From Bradyrhizobium sp. CCBAU 51627 (GTDB taxonomy: Bacteria > Pseudomonadota > Alphaproteobacteria > Rhizobiales > Xanthobacteraceae): DNA of 64,000 nucleotides. Shown piece by piece: positions 43,695 to 52,745 of this stretch (positions within the stretch are counted from its first letter, which is position 1; every line of letters begins with the position of its first letter). The notes under the pieces are model-generated. The model had not been told where the DNA came from, did not search any database, and was given only the letters and a program-made list of their open reading frames with translations. The stretch lies in contig NZ_LBJG01000090.1 of the NCBI RefSeq assembly GCF_028128765.1, positions 124,001 to 188,000 on the forward strand, read 5' to 3'. The translations under genes were made by a program, and so were the position numbers.

Positions 43695-44459
43695 TCAATA
43701 CCCATCCACCCCATTCAGGCGCCTCAGGCGCTCCTGCATCGTCTTCTTCAAATCATACCCCGGTCGGCCGAATCCGGCATTGCGGCGGGCGATGAAATCA
43801 TCCTGCTCGCGCTGAAGTTTCCTGGCCTCACCTGCATCCCGCGCCTCGCGGATCACCCGCGCATTGGCGGCATAAACCTCTCGGTCGAGATCGGCGAGCT
43901 CGCGATTTGCGCAGATCGCTTTCTCGACCGGCCGCCGCGCGCCCGCGCAATTGAAGCTCGGCTTGCCGGCGACCGCCATCTGCGCGCCGATCCGTTCGAG
44001 CTCGCGCGCCATCGCCCTGTGATTGGCCTTGGCTTTTTCGTGGTTTGGATCGATCCGGAGCGCCGCCCCGAAATCCTGCACGGCTCTCGGCTTATCGCCC
44101 TTCTTCAGCCAGAGTTCGCCGCGCGCGTTGAAGGCGTCGGCAAGCGTGGGATCGAGCAGCAGCGCACGGCTGTCGTCGGCGATGGCACGGTCGAGCTGGT
44201 CATGCCGTGCCAGCAGCGCGCCGCGCGCGACCAGCGCCTTGACCAGGTCGGACTTTGCGGTCTTCTCGTTGTCGATGACCGCAGCGCAGGCCGGGCCCGC
44301 TTTGTCCATGTCATCGGCCGCGGCTGCAGCGAGGCACGCCGCGACGTCGACCTGGACAACGGCGGCCGGTTCGTCGCCGGTCGCACCTCGTGCCAGGCCG
44401 GGCCAGAGTGCAGCGAACATCAGAGCGGCTGACAATCGAGTGAGTCTCTGAAAACGCAT
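43695..44459 (-). CDS. Exported TPR protein with LprI-like C-terminal domain, shorter paralogue
   Basis: About 254 residues from ATG 44459 (signal peptide FQRLTRLSAALMFAALWPGL); an upstream ATG at 44507 is in frame. About three TPR units (LDRAIADDSRALLLDPTLAD, KPRAVQDFGAALRIDPNHEK) are followed by FNCAGARRPVEKAICANREL, LADLDREVYAANARVI, LQREQDDFIARRNAGFGRPG, YDLKKTMQERLRRLN. It precedes the longer paralogue on the same strand with a 97-base gap. The cysteine pair in CAGARRPVEKAIC matches the LprI-type lysozyme-inhibitor fold, though inhibition itself is not shown. Confidence 0.8.
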   Translation of the reverse strand: MRFQRLTRLSAALMFAALWPGLARGATGDEPAAVVQVDVAACLAAAAADDMDKAGPACAAVIDNEKTAKSDLVKALVARGALLARHDQLDRAIADDSRALLLDPTLADAFNARGELWLKKGDKPRAVQDFGAALRIDPNHEKAKANHRAMARELERIGAQMAVAGKPSFNCAGARRPVEKAICANRELADLDREVYAANARVIREARDAGEARKLQREQDDFIARRNAGFGRPGYDLKKTMQERLRRLNGVDGY

Positions 44460-44562
44460 GCTCTTTGCGATCGGAAGGCCTTGCTTTCTGGTGACACTAT
44501 CCATCATACGGCCGGATTGGTGCTAGCTTGTAGCGCCGCTCACATCGGTTTCGGGGACCAAT

Positions 44563-46107
44563 TTGTCGACATTCGAATGGATCATCGTGCTTCTGCTCGG
44601 CGCCGTTGCATTATCGGCGCTGGCGCGGCGGATCAAGGTCCCCTACCCGACCTTTCTCGCCATCGGCGGCGCACTGATCGCCTTCGTGCCCGATAGTCCG
44701 ACCTGGACGCTGCAGCCGGACCTGGCGCTGGCGCTTTTCGTCGCGCCGGTCCTGCTCGATGCCGCCTTCGACACCTCGCTGCGGGATCTGCGCAGCAACT
44801 GGGTTCCGGTCTCCACCCTGGTTGTCGCCGCCGTTGGCCTGACCACGGCGGGCGTTGCCTATGTCACGCACCGGCTGATGCCCGAGATGCCATGGGCCGC
44901 CGCTGTGGCGCTGGGCGCGATCGTGGCGCCACCGGACGCAGCAGCCGCTGTCGCGATCCTGAGCCAGGTGAAGTTGCCCTACCGCATGGTGAAGGTGCTG
45001 GAAGGCGAGAGCCTGCTCAATGACGCGACCGCGCTCCTGATCTATCGGATCGCGGTCGGCGCTGTCGTCACCGAGCATCTGATATGGGGTCAGGTTGCGC
45101 CGATCATGGCGCTGGCCCTCGTCGGCAGCATCATCGCGGGTTTTCTCGCAGGGCGCATCATTCCGCTGTTCATTGAACGGGTGACGGAGGCGCCAAGCGC
45201 GATCATCGTGCAGTTCGCCACCACCTTCCTGGTCTGGATCGCCGCCGAGCATCTCGGCCTGTCCGGCATTCTCACCATCGTCGTTTATGCGATGACGATG
45301 GCGCGCGGAGCGGGGATGCGCATGCCGGCGCGGCTGCGGGTGCCGTCCTATGCCGTGTGGGAGACGACCGTGTTCGTGCTCAACGTGCTCGCCTTCATGC
45401 TGATCGGCATGCAGATGCGTCCGATCTGGACGCGGCTGGAAACGGATCTGCGGTGGGAATATTGCGTGGCCGCGGCCTGGATCCTGCTCACGGTGGTGCT
45501 GGTGCGGCTGCTCTGGGTGACGTTCTATCGCACAACGCTCCGTGTGCTGATTTCGCAAGGAATCTATCATCCGAAGGATCGCAACACCGTCGCCTCTCCC
45601 AAGGGCGGCCTCATCATCTCCTGGTGCGGCATGCGCGGCCTCGTCACGCTCGCCACCGCCTTCGCGCTGCCGGAGAATTTTCCCTCTCGCGACTTCATCG
45701 TCTTCATCGCCTTCGCGGTGGTGCTGGGATCGCTGATCATCCAGGGCTTGACGCTGCGGCCGCTGATCCTCGCCTTCGGACTCAAGGACGACGATCCTGT
45801 CGGCATCGAGGTCGCGCGCGCCCGCACGATCGCCTATCGCGCCGCGCTCGATGCGATCGAGGACGATCCATCCGAGGAGGCCGAAATCCTGCGGCTCGAA
45901 TACCGCGCCATCCTGATGCAGGCCGACGACGATCCGCACGGCGGCATCGCCAACGGTGAACTGCCCGCCGATCCCCTGCGCCGCCGCGCCGTCGAGGCCG
46001 CGCGCAAGTCGATCTTCGAGCTCCGTGCAACCGAAGTGATCGGTGACGACGCATTCCACCGGCTCGAGGAGGAGCTCGATCGGGCGGAATTGAGCGCGGG
46101 GGGCTGA
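44563..46107 (+). CDS. Na+/H+ (CPA1) antiporter
   Basis: 514 residues from a TTG at 44563. About 12 membrane helices over residues 1-420 with CPA1 landmarks: PYPTFLAIGGALIAFVPDSP, LFVAPVLLDAAFDTSLRDLR, GAIVAPPDAAAAVAILSQVK, VLEGESLLNDATALLIYRIA (ion-binding ND) and WCGMRGLVTLATAFALPE. A cytoplasmic tail of about 95 residues is rich in acidic and helical segments (EDDPSEEAEILRLEYRAIL). It exchanges Na+ or K+ for protons across the inner membrane. The gene is divergent from the TPR pair. Confidence 0.9.
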   Translation: MSTFEWIIVLLLGAVALSALARRIKVPYPTFLAIGGALIAFVPDSPTWTLQPDLALALFVAPVLLDAAFDTSLRDLRSNWVPVSTLVVAAVGLTTAGVAYVTHRLMPEMPWAAAVALGAIVAPPDAAAAVAILSQVKLPYRMVKVLEGESLLNDATALLIYRIAVGAVVTEHLIWGQVAPIMALALVGSIIAGFLAGRIIPLFIERVTEAPSAIIVQFATTFLVWIAAEHLGLSGILTIVVYAMTMARGAGMRMPARLRVPSYAVWETTVFVLNVLAFMLIGMQMRPIWTRLETDLRWEYCVAAAWILLTVVLVRLLWVTFYRTTLRVLISQGIYHPKDRNTVASPKGGLIISWCGMRGLVTLATAFALPENFPSRDFIVFIAFAVVLGSLIIQGLTLRPLILAFGLKDDDPVGIEVARARTIAYRAALDAIEDDPSEEAEILRLEYRAILMQADDDPHGGIANGELPADPLRRRAVEAARKSIFELRATEVIGDDAFHRLEEELDRAELSAGG

Positions 46108-46193
46108 CGTCGTCCCCGCCCCGCGCGCTTTTGCGCGTCAGGCCGGAAGGTCGGCGCGTTGAACCAAACGCGTCCTGCCCAGACTTATCACAG

Positions 46194-46964
46194 ATGACAA
46201 CCTTGATTGACGACCGTCGTGTACGCGCGCGTGATGCGTCGCCTGCACGGTATTTCTATTTCCACATGGCGTTGGCCTGCGCGGCCACCGCGTTTCTCGG
46301 CTTCGCACCGACTTATTTTCTGCCGCTCGCCCACCGGACGTTCTCCGGGAGTCCGGTCATTCATTTCCACGGACTGCTGTTCTTCACCTGGTCTCTCTAT
46401 ATCGTGGTCCAAACCTGGCTCGCGGCCTCGGGCCGCGTGATCAATCACCGGTCGTTCGGCGTCGTCGGCGTCTCGCTCGCGACCGCCATGACGATCTTCG
46501 GCTTCCTCGCCTCCGTGCATGTGATGAAGCATTCCGCGGAGCTCGGGCAGCGCGAGGCCGGCATCGGCTTCTCGATCGTGCCGATGAGCGGGATCGCGTT
46601 CTTTGCCGTGGTGTTCGTGCTTGCGATCATGAACACGCGCAAGCCCGAGATCCACAAGCGCCTGATGCTGCTGGCCGCGGTCTCGATCCTCGATGCCGCA
46701 ATCGCGCGCTGGTTCATCACGTTCCTCGCGCCTCCGGGACCGCCCGGCCCCCCTCCGGTGCCGGTGACGATCGCGCCGGCCGTGGTTGCCTCGCTCCTGC
46801 TCGTGGTCGCTATGGTCCGCGACTGGCGCAACGAGGGGCGCGTCCATCCGGTCTACATCTGCGGCACACTCGCGCTGCTGACGCTGAAGGTGTTGAACTG
46901 GCCGATCAGCGAAAGCGCGCCGTGGCAGGCATTCGCCGGCGGAATACTGGCGCTGGCGCAGTAG
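46194..46964 (+). CDS. Multi-pass membrane protein of unknown function
   Basis: 256 residues from ATG 46194. About six to seven membrane helices: HMALACAATAFLGFAPTYFL, FHGLLFFTWSLYIVVQTWLA, SFGVVGVSLATAMTIFGFLA, GIAFFAVVFVLAIMNTRKPE, LMLLAAVSILDAAIARWFIT and VASLLLVVAMVRDW. Histidines in HFHGLLFF and INHRSFG lie near membrane faces and could bind metal or heme, but I cannot confirm this. Relatives are annotated as hypothetical in Bradyrhizobium. Confidence 0.75.
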   Translation: MTTLIDDRRVRARDASPARYFYFHMALACAATAFLGFAPTYFLPLAHRTFSGSPVIHFHGLLFFTWSLYIVVQTWLAASGRVINHRSFGVVGVSLATAMTIFGFLASVHVMKHSAELGQREAGIGFSIVPMSGIAFFAVVFVLAIMNTRKPEIHKRLMLLAAVSILDAAIARWFITFLAPPGPPGPPPVPVTIAPAVVASLLLVVAMVRDWRNEGRVHPVYICGTLALLTLKVLNWPISESAPWQAFAGGILALAQ

Positions 46965-46977
46965 GCGGCAACCTCCG

Positions 46978-47018
46978 GTGTCGTCCCGGACGAGCCAAGC
47001 GCGAACCGGGGCGACAGC
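46978..47018. repeat. Degenerate REP-like inverted repeat
   Basis: GTCGTCCCGG...CCGGGGCGAC between the convergent membrane protein and SDR genes. It has the same layout as the GTCAT repeats, but with short arms. Confidence 0.5.
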
Positions 47019-47035
47019 AGAATATGAGGCGGCGC

Positions 47036-47842
47036 CTACGCCCCCGCCTTGCACGTGATCCCGCCGTCGACCACGAGCTCGATCCCCGTCACATATTTCG
47101 ACTCGTCCGACGCAAGGAATAGCGCGGCGTTGGCGACGTCGAAGGCATCGCCCATGTGCCCCATCGGCACCTGGGCGTCACGGGCACGCCACATCGCCTC
47201 GACATCGCCCTTGGCGTAGCTGTTGGCGAGGCCTGCGGAATGCTCCACCATCGGCGTCTTCATCAGGCCGGGCAGGATCGCATTCACCCGCACATGATGG
47301 CGCGCGAACTCGATCGCCGTGGTGCGCGTCATCTGGTTCATCGCGGCCTTGGAGGTGCCGTAGGTGACGTAGGAGATGCCCATGTGGCGGATCGAGGCGA
47401 TCGAGGAGATGTTGATGATCGAGCCGCCGCCCTGCTTCACCATGACAGGGATCACGTGCTTCATGGCGAAATAGGCGCTCTTGAGGTTGACGCTGAAGAC
47501 GCGGTCCCAGCTTTCCTCGGTGACCTCGACCACGCTGCCCATCTCGGCGATGCCGACATTGTTGTCGAGCACGTCGATCCGGCCGTAGCTCTTGAGGCAC
47601 GCGGCGACCATCGCCTCGATCTCGGCAGGCCGCGACACATCGGCCGTGAACGCGGTCGCCTTGCCGCCCTCGCCGGCGACGATCTTCGCGGTCTCCTCGG
47701 CCGCAGCGCCGTTGCGATCGACGCAAAACACCTGGGCGCCTTCGCGCGCGAAGGTCACAGCGGTCGCCTTGCCGTTGCCCCAGCCGGGCCCGATCGAGCC
47801 GGCGCCCACCACCATCGCAACCTTGCCCTTGAGGCGATCCAT
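47036..47842 (-). CDS. SDR-family oxidoreductase
   Basis: 268 residues with GGGAGA upstream. A classical short-chain dehydrogenase: cofactor loop VVGAGSIGPGWGNGKATAV (the glycine motif is longer than the usual TGxxxGxG), DNNVG in place of NNAG, catalytic NISSIASIRHMGISYVTYGTSK with Ser, Tyr and Lys, and a C-terminal GIELVVDGGITCKAG. It oxidises or reduces an alcohol/ketone with NAD(P). The gene lies 12 bases after the DUF1850 gene at the end of the TRAP gene row, so its substrate may be what the transporter brings in. Confidence 0.88.
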   Translation of the reverse strand: MDRLKGKVAMVVGAGSIGPGWGNGKATAVTFAREGAQVFCVDRNGAAAEETAKIVAGEGGKATAFTADVSRPAEIEAMVAACLKSYGRIDVLDNNVGIAEMGSVVEVTEESWDRVFSVNLKSAYFAMKHVIPVMVKQGGGSIINISSIASIRHMGISYVTYGTSKAAMNQMTRTTAIEFARHHVRVNAILPGLMKTPMVEHSAGLANSYAKGDVEAMWRARDAQVPMGHMGDAFDVANAALFLASDESKYVTGIELVVDGGITCKAGA

Positions 47843-47854
47843 CGCATATCTCCC

Positions 47855-48238
47855 TTATTTCTGCTGTTCGTCGCAGATGCGCATCGTGGTGACGTTAGCA
47901 CCGATGGGATGGCCGACAATCTCCGAAAGCGTCCGGCAGGTCCCGTCATGGCATAGCCGCCATTCGCCTGCCGCGCCGGAATTGCCGAGCACGACCTCCG
48001 GCATCGGCGCGCGCTGGGGCTGCCATTGAAACCAGCCATCGACGAGCCGCGCCTCCGGCGGCGGCTCCATGCCGGGGCCGGTGCCCTTGACTCGGGCCTG
48101 CACCAGTTCGAGGCCTGCAGGGGTGACGCGCCAGTCTTCCTGCCAATCGACCTTGGCGATCGAATGCGTCCACACCAGGGTGAACGCGGATAGCGCCAGC
48201 ACCTTCACGCCACCGGCTGTTGCGAAGCAGAGGCTCAC
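47855..48238 (-). CDS. DUF1850 protein coupled to the TRAP permease
   Basis: 127 residues from a GTG overlapping the permease stop (GTGA). Signal-like N-terminus (VKVLALSAFTLVWTHSIAKV) and the DUF1850 pattern WRVTPAGLELVQARVKGTGP, then LVDGWFQWQPQRAPMPEVVL and WRLCHDGTCRTLSEIVG. DUF1850 proteins are regularly encoded with TRAP permeases of the fused type, and are presumably periplasmic partners of unknown role. Two cysteines in CHDGTC may form a disulfide. Confidence 0.8.
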   Translation of the reverse strand: MSLCFATAGGVKVLALSAFTLVWTHSIAKVDWQEDWRVTPAGLELVQARVKGTGPGMEPPPEARLVDGWFQWQPQRAPMPEVVLGNSGAAGEWRLCHDGTCRTLSEIVGHPIGANVTTMRICDEQQK

Positions 48239-50343
48239 GCCGGCTCGACCACCGCCGGCGAACGCTGCCGCCATTGCCACAACACGAGCGCGGCGGAAAG
48301 AACGAAGCCGGCGGTATCGCTGAACGGGAAGTCGCCGAGCAGACACAGCGCGGCGCCGAGCGCCACGAGGCGTTCGATCAGCGCCAGCCGCGTGAACAGG
48401 AAGCCGATCGCGACCATGCCGAACAGCGCGATCGCCACCAGCGCCTTGAAGCTTGCCAGCGCCACCGCACCATAGAAGCCGAGCTTTGCCGCCATGGGAT
48501 CGCCGGCTTGCAACATCAGCGCCGGCGAATAGACGAAGATGAAGGGGATGACATACCCGGCGAGCGCGATCCGCATCGCTTCCCAGCCGATCTTGTCCGG
48601 ATTCTCCTTCGCAATCGGCGCCGCCGCGAGGGCGGCCAGCGCCACCGGCGGCGAGAGGTCGGCCATGATGCCGTAATAGAACGCGAACATGTGGCTCGCG
48701 ATCAAGGGCACGCCGAGTTTTGCCAGCGCGGGCGCGGCGAGCGCCGCGGTGATGATGTAGGTCGGGATGGTCGGAATGCCGGTGCCGAGCAGGATCGACA
48801 GCAGCATGGTCATGATCAGCGCCAGGAACAGGCTCTTTTCGCCGAGCCCGATCACCCAGCCGCCGAAGATGGTGCCGACCCCGGTTTGCGACATCATGCC
48901 GATGATGACCCCGACAATCGCGCAGGCCATGCCGACGGTGATCGCCGATTTCGCGCTTTCAGCGAGCGAGTCGCGGCAGGAGCGCAGCGCCGCCATCCCG
49001 CCACGGACGAAGGCGGTGATCAGGATCAGCGCGACGACGACGCAGCCGACCGGCACGATCTTCAGGCCGTCGCGCGACAGCGCCGCGACGAGGAGCGCAA
49101 GGCCGATCCAGAAGATGGTGCGGATCACATTCGAGGAGGCGCCCGCCGTGATGCTCGCCCCCAGGATCAACGCCACCGTCAGCGCAAGACCCATGCTGCC
49201 GGCGTAAAGCGGCGTGAAACCCTCGAACAGCATGTAGACCAGCGCCGCCAGCGGCAGCACGAGATACCAGCCCTTCACCAATGCGTTCCAGGCGCTCGGC
49301 GTCTCCGAGCGCTTCATGCCGGTGAGGCCGTGCTTGCCGGCTTCCAGATGCACCATCCAGAAGGCGGAGGCAAAATAGAGGATCGCGGGGATCGCCGCGG
49401 CTTTGACGATCTCCGAATACTGGACGCCGAGCGTCTCCGCCATGATGAAGGCAACCGCGCCCATCACCGGCGGCATGATCTGCCCGCCCATCGAGGCGGT
49501 CGCCTCGACGCCGGCCGCGAAGGCGCGGCGATAGCCGAACCTGATCATCAGGGGAATGGTGAACTGGCCGACGGTGACGACGTTGGCGACGCCGGAGCCG
49601 GAGATCGTGCCCATCATGCCTGAGGCGAACACGGCGACCTTCGCAGGTCCACCGCGGGTGCGGCCGAACAAGCCGAGCGAAACGTCGGTGAACAACTGGA
49701 TCATGCCGGCTCGTTCCAGGAACGAGCCGAACAGGATGAACAGGAAGATGTAGGTTGCCGAAACATAGATCGGCACCCCGTAAAAGCCCTCGGTGCCGTA
49801 GGACAGATGCGTGACGATCTGATCGAAATCATAGCCGCGATGGTTCAGCGGCGACGGCAGGTACTGGCCGAAGAACCAGTAGACGAGACACGCGCCACAC
49901 ATCAGCGGCAGTGCCGCGCCCATCAGGCGCCGCGTGCCCTCGAAGATCAGCACCGCGAGCAGCGTGCCGACCGCGAGGTCGAGCCTGGTCGGATCGCCGT
50001 CACGCGCGATCAGATCGGCATAGAAGATCCACTGATAGAGGCCGCAAAAAAAGCCGGCAGCGCCGATCACCCAGCCAAGCGCACGGCCAAAGTTGCTCTT
50101 CGCGGTGAAGTTGGCGATCAGACCGAAGGTGAGCAGGATCAGGAAGCCGACATGGACGCCGCGCACCACCTGGCTCGGAAGATAGTTGAAGGCGGCGACA
50201 TAGAGCTGGAAGGTCGCAAAGGCGATGCCGATCCAGTAGGCGAGCGCGCCCCACCAGCCCGGACCAAACCCTTCCGGGAAACCATGCTCGAAATTGTCAA
50301 ACTCGACCTTGATGCGGGCTGCCGTGCCCTCTGCCTGCGACAT
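48235..50343 (-). CDS. TRAP transporter, fused permease (DctQM type)
   Basis: 702 residues from ATG 50343 with GGGGAAAT upstream. A large multi-pass protein combining the small (Q) and large (M) TRAP permeases: an N-terminal 4-helix part, then the M-type core with FLFILFGSFLERAGMIQLFT, FASGMMGTISGSGVANVVTV, TASMGGQIMPPVMGAVAFIM, LLGTGIPTIPTYIITAALAA, HMFAFYYGIMADLSPPVALA, and a C-terminal hydrophobic part. It works with the TAXI-type binding protein at 50489 to import small organic acids with sodium or protons. A 145-base gap with a REP repeat separates the two. Confidence 0.93.
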   Translation of the reverse strand: MSQAEGTAARIKVEFDNFEHGFPEGFGPGWWGALAYWIGIAFATFQLYVAAFNYLPSQVVRGVHVGFLILLTFGLIANFTAKSNFGRALGWVIGAAGFFCGLYQWIFYADLIARDGDPTRLDLAVGTLLAVLIFEGTRRLMGAALPLMCGACLVYWFFGQYLPSPLNHRGYDFDQIVTHLSYGTEGFYGVPIYVSATYIFLFILFGSFLERAGMIQLFTDVSLGLFGRTRGGPAKVAVFASGMMGTISGSGVANVVTVGQFTIPLMIRFGYRRAFAAGVEATASMGGQIMPPVMGAVAFIMAETLGVQYSEIVKAAAIPAILYFASAFWMVHLEAGKHGLTGMKRSETPSAWNALVKGWYLVLPLAALVYMLFEGFTPLYAGSMGLALTVALILGASITAGASSNVIRTIFWIGLALLVAALSRDGLKIVPVGCVVVALILITAFVRGGMAALRSCRDSLAESAKSAITVGMACAIVGVIIGMMSQTGVGTIFGGWVIGLGEKSLFLALIMTMLLSILLGTGIPTIPTYIITAALAAPALAKLGVPLIASHMFAFYYGIMADLSPPVALAALAAAPIAKENPDKIGWEAMRIALAGYVIPFIFVYSPALMLQAGDPMAAKLGFYGAVALASFKALVAIALFGMVAIGFLFTRLALIERLVALGAALCLLGDFPFSDTAGFVLSAALVLWQWRQRSPAVVEPA

Positions 50344-50400
50344 CGATATTTCCCCGCGCCCCAATGGAGCGTGCGACAGCATTCGCGCTGTATCCTGAAT

Positions 50401-50482
50401 ACGTCATGCCCGGGGCCTGACCCGGGCATCCATCGAAAGACAAACCCTTGGAGGATGGATGGCCGGGTCAAGCCCGGCCAAC
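50401..50482. repeat. REP-type palindromic repeat, GTCATGCCCGGG class
   Basis: GTCATGCCCGGGGCCTGACC pairs around CCCGGGCAT, then GGCCGGGTCAAGCCCGGCC. It sits between the TAXI and TRAP permease genes, so it may form a transcript hairpin that alters relative expression. Confidence 0.8.
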
Positions 50483-50488
50483 AAGGGT

Positions 50489-51436
50489 CTACTTGATCAG
50501 CCCTTTTTCCTTGTAATAGCGGATCGCGCCGGGATGCAGCGGAACCGGACTGCCGCCGGCGGCCGTCTCGAGCTTGATCTCCTTGCCGGCCGCGTGCGCA
50601 TTGGCGAGCTCGGGCAGCGACTCGTAGACCAGTTTCGTCATTTGATAGGCGAGGTCGTCAGAGACGGCAGAGCTGGTGACGAGGTAATTGACCACTGCCG
50701 CGGTCGGCACGTCCTTGTCCTGGCCGGTGTAGGTGTTCGCCGGAATGACAGCCGAGATGAAGGGCGGGCCGATCTTGTCCACGGTCTCCTTCGGCACCGC
50801 CACCACCGTGATCGGGCTCGAGGTCGACAGATCCTTCAGCGACGCGACGCCGAGGCCGGCCGACTGCAAGGTCGCGGCCAGCTGGCGATTCTTCATGAGG
50901 TCGACGGATTCGGCGAACGGAAGATATTCGACCTTGCCGAGATCCTTATAGCTCATGCCGGCAGCGGCAAGGATCGCACGCGAGTTCAGCTCCGTGCCCG
51001 ACTTCGGAGCGCCCACCGACAGGCTCTTGCCCTTGAGGTCGGCCAGCGTCTTGATGCCGCTGTCGGCGGTGGCGACGATCTGGATGTAATTCGGATAGAT
51101 CGCCCCGATAGTACGCAGCTTGTCGAGCTTGGCCTTGAAGCCGGCTTCCTCATCGCCGTCCCAGGCGGCTTTCAGGGAGTCACCCAGCGTGAACGCCAGT
51201 TCGCCGCGCCCCTGCTGCAGCAGGATGAGATTTTCGACCGACGCCTTGGTGGCCTGTACCTGCGTCTTTACGTTGGGAATCTTGTCGCCGTAGATCTTCC
51301 CGATCGCGACGCCGAGCGGATAGTAGACGCCGGAAGTGCCGCCGGTCAGCACGTTGATGAAGGATTGCGCCTGCGCGCAAGGCGCCGACGCCGCCAGAGC
51401 AAGAGCTGTGGCCGCGCCGAAAATCGTCCGTTTCAT
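50489..51436 (-). CDS. TAXI-family TRAP transporter solute-binding protein
   Basis: 315 residues from ATG 51436 (GGGGAG 10 bases upstream; ATG 51445 possible). Signal peptide (AATALALAASAPCAQA) followed by the TAXI pattern: FINVLTGGTSGVYYPLGVAI, TQVQATKASVENLILLQQGR, ELAFTLGDSLKAAWDGD, LRTIGAIYPNYIQIVATADS, LSVGAPKSGTELNSRAILAA and FISAVIPANTYTGQDKDV. It captures solute in the periplasm and hands it to the fused permease. Ligands of this subfamily are often glutamate, 2-oxoglutarate or similar acids, but none can be assigned here. Confidence 0.92.
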   Translation of the reverse strand: MKRTIFGAATALALAASAPCAQAQSFINVLTGGTSGVYYPLGVAIGKIYGDKIPNVKTQVQATKASVENLILLQQGRGELAFTLGDSLKAAWDGDEEAGFKAKLDKLRTIGAIYPNYIQIVATADSGIKTLADLKGKSLSVGAPKSGTELNSRAILAAAGMSYKDLGKVEYLPFAESVDLMKNRQLAATLQSAGLGVASLKDLSTSSPITVVAVPKETVDKIGPPFISAVIPANTYTGQDKDVPTAAVVNYLVTSSAVSDDLAYQMTKLVYESLPELANAHAAGKEIKLETAAGGSPVPLHPGAIRYYKEKGLIK

Positions 51437-51619
51437 GGTTGTCATACTCCCCAAACCGGCGGCGAAATTGGCCGGATGAGGGAGGCGGGTCAACCCATCC
51501 AAAAGACAAAACAGGGCTGCGGTAAACGGCCGTTTTGCCTTGCTTTTTCGGGAACCAGGCAGGTGCGGCGACGTGGCGCAGTCTGGATCTGAAGCGCGCC
51601 CGCCGCCGCTGGCAGGCCA

Positions 51620-52099
51620 TCACTGGAACGCCATGTCCAGGCACTTAGAGATGTCGGAGCCGAGGCCGGAGGAGATGGTGATGCAGCCACGGACCTTCTG
51701 CGCGGTCATGTCGGCCGCCCAGATCGAGTATCCGCCGGGGCCAAAGAACGAGTTGGTGTTCGGCGGCTCGGTCTCGGTCGCGTCGAAATCATAGTGGCCG
51801 TCGGCCTCGAAAATGCGGGGCTTCTTGGTGCAGCCACCGTCGGTCTGGACGTTGATCACTTCCTTGTTGTCGCGGGTCAGTGCCAGCGAGACCTGGCAGC
51901 GGAAGTATTCCGAGGTCTTGGTGTTGAAGAGATAGGTGTAGGACTTGCAGGTTGCGGTGTTGAGCTTGCCCGGCGCAAGGCCGCGGCTGCAGGAAATCCG
52001 CTGGTTGTGGCTGAGCTGGAAATCATCGGCCCGGGCGGCCGGCGCCAGCGCCGTCAGCGACATCACGGCAGCCCAGCAAAGTTTAACGACATGGCGCAT
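51620..52099 (-). CDS. Exported protein of unknown function
   Basis: 159 residues from ATG 52099 (GGTGGGG 8-9 bases upstream; ATG 52108 also possible). Signal peptide (VVKLCWAAVMSLTALAPAAR), then a beta-rich mature domain with four or more cysteines: QRISCSRGLAPGKLNTATCK, SYTYLFNTKTSEYFRCQVSL, INVQTDGGCTKKPRIF, GCITISSGLGSDISKCLDMA. This resembles small disulfide-bonded periplasmic proteins. No family or function was recognised. Confidence 0.65.
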   Translation of the reverse strand: MRHVVKLCWAAVMSLTALAPAARADDFQLSHNQRISCSRGLAPGKLNTATCKSYTYLFNTKTSEYFRCQVSLALTRDNKEVINVQTDGGCTKKPRIFEADGHYDFDATETEPPNTNSFFGPGGYSIWAADMTAQKVRGCITISSGLGSDISKCLDMAFQ

Positions 52100-52290
52100 T
52101 CGAATCATCCCCACCAATATCTTTGTCGAATTGCGTTCTAGACGGAAAGCGGAACATAGTCGCGAGGGGGCGCAGGGAAAATCACAAACTGCTGGGCAAG
52201 ACGTGATGCGCTGCGGCGTCATCGCGGATTGACCCGCAGACGCTGTTCGTGATTTGTTCAAGGGGATGCCCCACGGCGGGGAGGATGATG

Positions 52291-52593
52291 ATGGCGATCT
52301 CAATCAAGACGTTTGCAATCGCAGTCGCGCTGGGGGCGTTCGCCGCTCCCGCATGCGCACAAAACGCGGCGACGCCGTGGGAGCTCAAGTCGGATAGGGG
52401 CTATGCCTATGACAAGGAAGGCAAGACCTTTTCCTACAAGATGGGCACCAGCAATGCCGGCGAGCTCCTGAAGGGCGCCAAGAAGGTCCCCAAGGGCACG
52501 CTGTTCTTCATCGGCCAGAACGGCCAGCTCTACATGCGCAGCGGGCAATATCTCGAAGGCGACGGCCGGTTCAAGTTCGGCCCGGATCAGTAG
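52291..52593 (+). CDS. Small exported protein of unknown function
   Basis: 100 residues from ATG 52291, the third of three consecutive ATG codons, chosen because GGGAGG lies 6 bases upstream. Signal peptide (ISIKTFAIAVALGAFAAPAC) followed by a beta-rich mature part: ATPWELKSDRGYAYDKEGKT, FSYKMGTSNAGELLKGAKKV, TLFFIGQNGQLYMRSGQYLE. Similar short proteins are found in Bradyrhizobium and related genera, with no assigned role. Confidence 0.7.
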   Translation: MAISIKTFAIAVALGAFAAPACAQNAATPWELKSDRGYAYDKEGKTFSYKMGTSNAGELLKGAKKVPKGTLFFIGQNGQLYMRSGQYLEGDGRFKFGPDQ

Positions 52594-52626
52594 GGGCGGC
52601 TGGCGACGGCGTCGCCTCACTCTCGG

Positions 52627-52737
52627 TGTCATCACCCGCGAAAGCGGGTGATCCAGTATTCCAGAGGCCGTTGTGATCGAATCGAGAGGCCGCGGTGGAC
52701 TGGCTGGATGCCCCGGTCAAGCCGGGGCATGACAGCA
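52627..52737. repeat. REP-type palindromic repeat pair
   Basis: GTCATCACCCGCgaaaGCGGGTGATCCAG and CTGGATGCCCCGGtcaaGCCGGGGCATGAC form two stem-loops in tail-to-tail orientation between convergent genes, with CCAGTATTCCAG and an Arg-rich spacer between. Confidence 0.8.
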
Positions 52738-52745
52738 ATTGTGAA

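Noticed and set aside
44611..46059. A 482-codon minus-strand frame opposite the antiporter
   Set aside because: Asp/Arg/His-rich shadow of the antiporter gene, with no recognisable fold.
48220..49623. A 467-codon plus-strand frame over the TRAP permease
   Set aside because: Repetitive Arg/Asp/His-rich shadow of a membrane protein gene.
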